From Nocardioides rubriscoriae (GTDB taxonomy: Bacteria; Actinomycetota; Actinomycetes; Propionibacteriales; Nocardioidaceae): a stretch of DNA of 64,000 nucleotides. A program made the position numbers and the translations under genes. The stretch lies in the NCBI RefSeq assembly GCF_008087085.1, contig NZ_VIYJ01000011.1, positions 124,001-188,000 on the forward strand, in the 5' to 3' direction. The first letter of the stretch is position 1. Every line of letters begins with the position of its first letter. Under the pieces are notes generated by a model, which had not been told where the DNA came from, did no database searches, and saw only the letters and a program-made list of their open reading frames with translations. Below, piece by piece: positions 60,733 through 64,000 of this stretch.

Positions 60733-62529
60733 ATGACCCACGTCCTGTCTGCCGTCGCCTGGCCCTACGCCAACGGCCCGCGCCACATCGGCCACGTCGC
60801 CGGTTTCGGTGTGCCCTCCGACGTCTTCAGCCGGTACTCCCGGATGGCCGGACACGACGTGCTCATGGTCTCGGGGTCCGACGAGCACGGCACCCCGATC
60901 CTGATCGCCGCCGACGAGGCCGGCCTCTCGCCGCAGGAGCTCGCCGACCGCAACCACCGCGTCATCGCCGAGGACCTCGTGTCCCTGGGCTGCACCTACG
61001 ACCTCTACACCCGCACGACCACGCGCAACCACCACGCCGTCGTCCAGGAGCTCTTCACCGGCGTCTGGGACAACGGCTACTTCGTCGAGCAGACGACCAA
61101 GGGCGCGATCTCGCCGTCGACCGGGCGCACCCTGCCCGACCGCTACATCGAGGGCACCTGCCCGATCTGCGGTGCGAGCGGTGCTCGCGGCGACCAGTGC
61201 GACAACTGCGGCAACCAGCTCGACCCGGCCGACCTGATCGGCCCGGTGTCCAAGATCAACGGCGAGACGCCCGAGTTCGTCGAGACCCAGCACATCCTGC
61301 TCGACCTGCCGGCCCTGGCCGACGCCCTGCGGGAGTGGCTCGACGAGCGCGAGGCCTCCGGCACGTGGCGGCCCAACGTCATCCGCTTCAGCCAGAACAT
61401 CCTCAAGGAGATCCGGCCGCGCGCGATGACCCGCGACATCGACTGGGGCATCGCGGTCCCGCTCGACGGCTGGCGCGACAACCCGACCAAGAAGCTCTAC
61501 GTGTGGTTCGACGCGGTCGTCGGCTACCTCTCGGCCTCGGTCGAGTGGGCGCGCCGCACGGGCGACCCCGAGGCCTGGCGGCAGTGGTGGAACGACCCCG
61601 AGGCCCTCTCCTACTACTTCATGGGCAAGGACAACATCACCTTCCACAGCCAGATCTGGCCGGCCGAGCTCCTGGCCTACAACGGCCAGGGCTCCCGCGG
61701 GGGCGAGGCCCACGCGCTGGGGCGGCTCAACCTGCCCACCGAGGTGGTCTCGAGCGAGTTCCTGACGATGGAGGGCAAGAAGTTCTCCTCCTCGAAAAAG
61801 GTCGTCATCTACGTGCGCGACCTGCTCAGCCGCTACCAGCCCGACGCCTTCCGCTACTTCGTGGCCTCGGCCGGCCCCGAGGCCCAGGACTCCGACTTCA
61901 CCTGGGCCGAGTTCGTCCGCCGTACCAACGACGAGCTGGTCGCCGGCTGGGGCAACCTGGTCAACCGCACGGCCACGCTGATCGCCAAGAACTTCGGCGA
62001 GATCCCCGCCGCCGGTGTGCTCACCGACGACGACGAGCGCGTGCTCGCCCTGTGCGAGCAGTCCTTCGCCGTCGTGGGCGACCTGATCGCCCGACACCGG
62101 CAGAAGCAGGCGATCGGCGAGGCCATGCGCGCCGTCGCCGAGGTCAACAAGTACGTCTCCGACTCCGAGCCGTGGAAGCTCAAGGGCGACGACCAGCGTG
62201 AGCGGCTCGCCACCGTCCTGCACGTCATCGCCCAGTGCGTCAGCGACCTCAACCTGGTGCTGTCGCCCTTCCTGCCGTTCTCGGCCAACGCGGTCGACGC
62301 GACCTTCGGCGGCAGCGGCGACCTCGCGCCGATGCCGCGCATCGACGAGGTCGACGACCTCGACGGTGGACCGGGCTACCCGATCATCACCGGCGACTAC
62401 ACCGGCGTGCCCGCCTGGCAGCGCCGGCCGCTGGTGGTCGGCACCCCCGTCGACAAGCCCACCCCGGTCTTCACCAAGCTCGACGTGGCCGTCGTCGACG
62501 AGGAGCTGGCCCGCCTCGCGGGCGAGTGA
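60733..62529 (+). CDS. metG: Methionyl-tRNA synthetase
   Basis: It charges tRNA-Met for initiation and elongation. The 598-residue protein is class I: RHIGH (about 17-21), a zinc knuckle with CPICG and CDNCG (about 140-160), the KMSKS-type loop KKFSSSKK and an anticodon-binding helical domain (about 410-550). The C-terminal dimer domain of E. coli MetG is missing, as in other actinobacteria. A DUF3626 gene overlaps its stop (GTGA). Confidence 0.96.
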   Translation: MTHVLSAVAWPYANGPRHIGHVAGFGVPSDVFSRYSRMAGHDVLMVSGSDEHGTPILIAADEAGLSPQELADRNHRVIAEDLVSLGCTYDLYTRTTTRNHHAVVQELFTGVWDNGYFVEQTTKGAISPSTGRTLPDRYIEGTCPICGASGARGDQCDNCGNQLDPADLIGPVSKINGETPEFVETQHILLDLPALADALREWLDEREASGTWRPNVIRFSQNILKEIRPRAMTRDIDWGIAVPLDGWRDNPTKKLYVWFDAVVGYLSASVEWARRTGDPEAWRQWWNDPEALSYYFMGKDNITFHSQIWPAELLAYNGQGSRGGEAHALGRLNLPTEVVSSEFLTMEGKKFSSSKKVVIYVRDLLSRYQPDAFRYFVASAGPEAQDSDFTWAEFVRRTNDELVAGWGNLVNRTATLIAKNFGEIPAAGVLTDDDERVLALCEQSFAVVGDLIARHRQKQAIGEAMRAVAEVNKYVSDSEPWKLKGDDQRERLATVLHVIAQCVSDLNLVLSPFLPFSANAVDATFGGSGDLAPMPRIDEVDDLDGGPGYPIITGDYTGVPAWQRRPLVVGTPVDKPTPVFTKLDVAVVDEELARLAGE

Positions 62530-63290
62530 GCCTCACCCTCCAGCTCCACCCGGACTGGCCGTTCGGTGACGGACTGGTGATCGAGAGCATCGCGCGCGAC
62601 GGGGTCTACCGCTCGCAGTTCGAGACGGGCACCTCCAACGGCGGGCTGACCGCCCACGCGGGCGGTGACCGGTGGCGGTGGGAGAGCCGCCTGTTCGGCG
62701 GACGGTACGACGACCGGCCGGCGTCCGAGCGCCCGGTCTACGGCGCCTGGAACCGCCGGGCCGACCCCTACGGCGGGGCGATCCGCTTCGGGTCGGCCCA
62801 CGTGCGGCTGCGGCCCCACGTGGTGCAGCGCGCCACCTTCTGCTTCCCCGACTCGTTCCTCGAGCCCGAGCACCACGGTGGGCCCGAGGTGCTCGACCAC
62901 CTCTGCGCGCTGGCCGACCGGTCCGGCTTCGACGACCTCGACGACTACGTCGAGGCCCACGCTCACGGAGGAGTCGTCGTCGCCGACGACGTCGAGGCGG
63001 TCGTGCTCGACCCCTGCTTCCGCGACGGCCCGGTGCACGAGGCCGCCGAGCGCCTGGGCTGCGCCGTGGAGTGGCACCCGGGCTTCGAGGTCCACACCTG
63101 CGACCTGCCCGAGGACTACCGCGGCCCCGAGCCCCTCGCGCTGGCCCGGTCGCTGGCCAGGTCGACGGGGGACGTGCTCGTGCCGGCCACCGTCGGTGGC
63201 GCGGCCCGGTCGGGACGTCACGACCCGCAGACGGTCAAGTGCGTCTGGCACCTGCTGGCGCGGTTCGGGCGGCGTACGGTGCGGTCATGA
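62526..63290 (+). CDS. DUF3626 protein
   Basis: The 254-residue protein has the opening TLQLHPDWPFGDGLVIESIARDGVYRSQFETG and a central FGSAHVRLRP. It follows with VQRATFCFPDSF, VEAHAHG and an end with ADDVEAVVLDPCFRDGPV and VEWHPGFEVHT, as in DUF3626. The conserved His/Asp/Arg residues suggest a metal- or nucleotide-dependent enzyme, but no activity is known. GTG 62526 overlaps the metG stop. Confidence 0.8.
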   Translation: MSLTLQLHPDWPFGDGLVIESIARDGVYRSQFETGTSNGGLTAHAGGDRWRWESRLFGGRYDDRPASERPVYGAWNRRADPYGGAIRFGSAHVRLRPHVVQRATFCFPDSFLEPEHHGGPEVLDHLCALADRSGFDDLDDYVEAHAHGGVVVADDVEAVVLDPCFRDGPVHEAAERLGCAVEWHPGFEVHTCDLPEDYRGPEPLALARSLARSTGDVLVPATVGGAARSGRHDPQTVKCVWHLLARFGRRTVRS

Positions 63291-63898
63291 GCCTCACGTT
63301 CCTGCTCACCAGTCTCGTGATCGTGGCGACCCCCGGAACCGGGGCGCTCTACACCCTCGCCGCGGGCCTGACCCGCGGGGCACGGACCAGCGTGCTCGCG
63401 GCCTTCGCCTGCACCCTCGGCACGATCCCGCACCTGGTCGCCGCCGTGACCGGCCTCGCCGCGCTGCTGCACGCCAGCGGCGTCGCCTTCGCGGTCGTCA
63501 AGTACGCCGGCGTGGCCTACCTGTTCTGGATGGCGTGGGCGACGTGGCGCGACACCGGGGCGCTGGGCGTCGACGACGACCGGGGGCCGGTCAGCCGGCG
63601 CAAGGTGCTGACCGAGGGCATCACCCTCAACCTGCTCAACCCCAAGCTGACGATCTTCTTCTTCGCCTTCCTCCCGCAGTTCGTGCCCGCCGGCACCCCC
63701 GGCGCGCTGCCCCGGATGCTCCTGCTGAGCGGGGTCTTCATGGCGATGACCTTCGTCGTGTTCGCGACCTACGGCATCGGTGCGGCGGGCGTGCGCGACC
63801 GGGTGCTCTCCCGACCGCAGCTGGTGGTCCGCCTGCGTCGGACCTATGCGGCGACGTTCGCGGCGCTCGGTGCGCGACTCGCGATCGAGTCGCGCTAG
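63287..63898 (+). CDS. LysE-family amino acid exporter
   Basis: The 203-residue membrane protein has six predicted helices and the RhtB/LysE pattern: VIVATPGTGALYTLAAGLTRG, LGTIPHLVAAVTGLAAL, VVKYAGVAYLFWMAW, EGITLNLLNPKLTIFFFAFLPQFV. The substrate is unknown. The ATG overlaps the upstream DUF3626 stop. Confidence 0.92.
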   Translation: MSLTFLLTSLVIVATPGTGALYTLAAGLTRGARTSVLAAFACTLGTIPHLVAAVTGLAALLHASGVAFAVVKYAGVAYLFWMAWATWRDTGALGVDDDRGPVSRRKVLTEGITLNLLNPKLTIFFFAFLPQFVPAGTPGALPRMLLLSGVFMAMTFVVFATYGIGAAGVRDRVLSRPQLVVRLRRTYAATFAALGARLAIESR

Positions 63899-63917
63899 CA
63901 CCCGTGGTGCAGGCGGA

Positions 63918-63923
63918 TAGGTT
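63918..63923 (+). promoter_or_regulatory. Leaderless-type -10 box (TAGGTT) of the last gene
   Basis: Seven nt before ATG 63931. Confidence 0.45.
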
Positions 63924-63930
63924 CACCGCC

Positions 63931-64000
63931 ATGACCGGTGAGATCTACCTGCCCGCCTTCTTCGTCAAGCAGAAGTTCGCGATGACGACCAACCGCTACG
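63931..64000 (+). CDS. Partial gene, possibly LURP-one/scramblase-like protein
   Basis: Only 23 codons are present (MTGEIYLPAFFVKQKFAMTT and three more residues); the 3' end lies outside the window. The FVKQKFAMTTNRY start resembles LURP-one-related or scramblase-like proteins, but the piece is too short to be sure. Confidence 0.4.
   Translation, partial: MTGEIYLPAFFVKQKFAMTTNRY

Noticed and set aside
58696..62223. Very long minus-strand open frame opposite the amidase, MOSC and metG genes
   Set aside because: It is the antisense shadow of clear genes. The Gly/Arg/His/Asp-rich composition is typical of reverse-strand reading of GC-rich coding DNA, and no motif is visible.

Overview
The window comes from a very GC-rich, flagellated actinobacterium, most likely a Nocardioides-type member of the Propionibacteriales. 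The evidence is near-universal G/C third positions, frequent GTG starts and ATGA/GTGA start-stop overlaps. There are many leaderless-looking promoters (TAnnnT 6-8 nt before the start codon), a DUF222/HNH endonuclease, a mycothiol-type nitroreductase homologue (Rv2466c family), paired dynamin-like GTPases, a tail-less second SSB and a group 2 truncated haemoglobin. The assignment is inference from gene content; no 16S rRNA is present.

Positions 1-25341 are one large motility and chemotaxis region. It opens with the tail of fliS and a small protein in the fliT position. Convergent to these is cheB, which is divergent from cheR-cheY-cheX-cheY and a second CheX-like gene. Then follow four co-directional flagellar blocks: flgB-flgC-fliE-fliF-fliG-fliH-fliI-fliJ-(NlpC/P60-SLT hydrolase)-fliK-flgD-flgE; swrD-motA-motB-fliL; fliM-fliN-fliO-fliP-fliQ-fliR-flhB; and flhA plus a 93-residue membrane protein. 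Most genes inside a block overlap or nearly touch. In front of each block, and of cheB and cheR, lies the same element, CTCAG-N16-CCGAT (CCGAC for cheB), always with a 16-nt spacer. It resembles a sigma28 (FliA/SigD/WhiG-type) promoter, so rod, hook, export, motor and chemotaxis genes all appear to be under one sigma factor. CheA, CheW, receptors, flagellin, filament cap and junction genes, and the sigma factor itself are not in the window.

Positions 25394-33680 hold a secreted GH31 glycosidase, a phage-like SNF2/DEAH helicase, tRNA-His, orn, a MauE/DoxX-type membrane protein followed directly by a membrane-anchored DsbA-like thioredoxin, an adenosine deaminase-family enzyme, and mntP behind a yybP-ykoY manganese riboswitch. 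Positions 33690-36321 look like a small accessory block ending at tRNA-Arg(TCT): a frameshifted SUKH (SMI1/KNR4) gene and a MarR regulator divergent from a VOC-SDR pair, with an AT-rich palindromic operator candidate.

Positions 36432-64000 are mainly conserved actinobacterial chromosome: a lipoprotein, aminopeptidase P, PrsW, two adjacent dynamin-like GTPases, a DUF1348 protein, a short SSB, EttA, a broken DUF222/HNH gene, a MarR regulator with thiolase, a double-hotdog thioesterase, glbO with an MscS channel, aminopeptidase N, a CHAP-domain exoprotein, the Rv2466c-like protein, a PGRP amidase, a MOSC protein, metG, a DUF3626 protein, a LysE exporter and the start of one more gene. Interspersed palindromic repeats lie near 46948 and 53410-53528.
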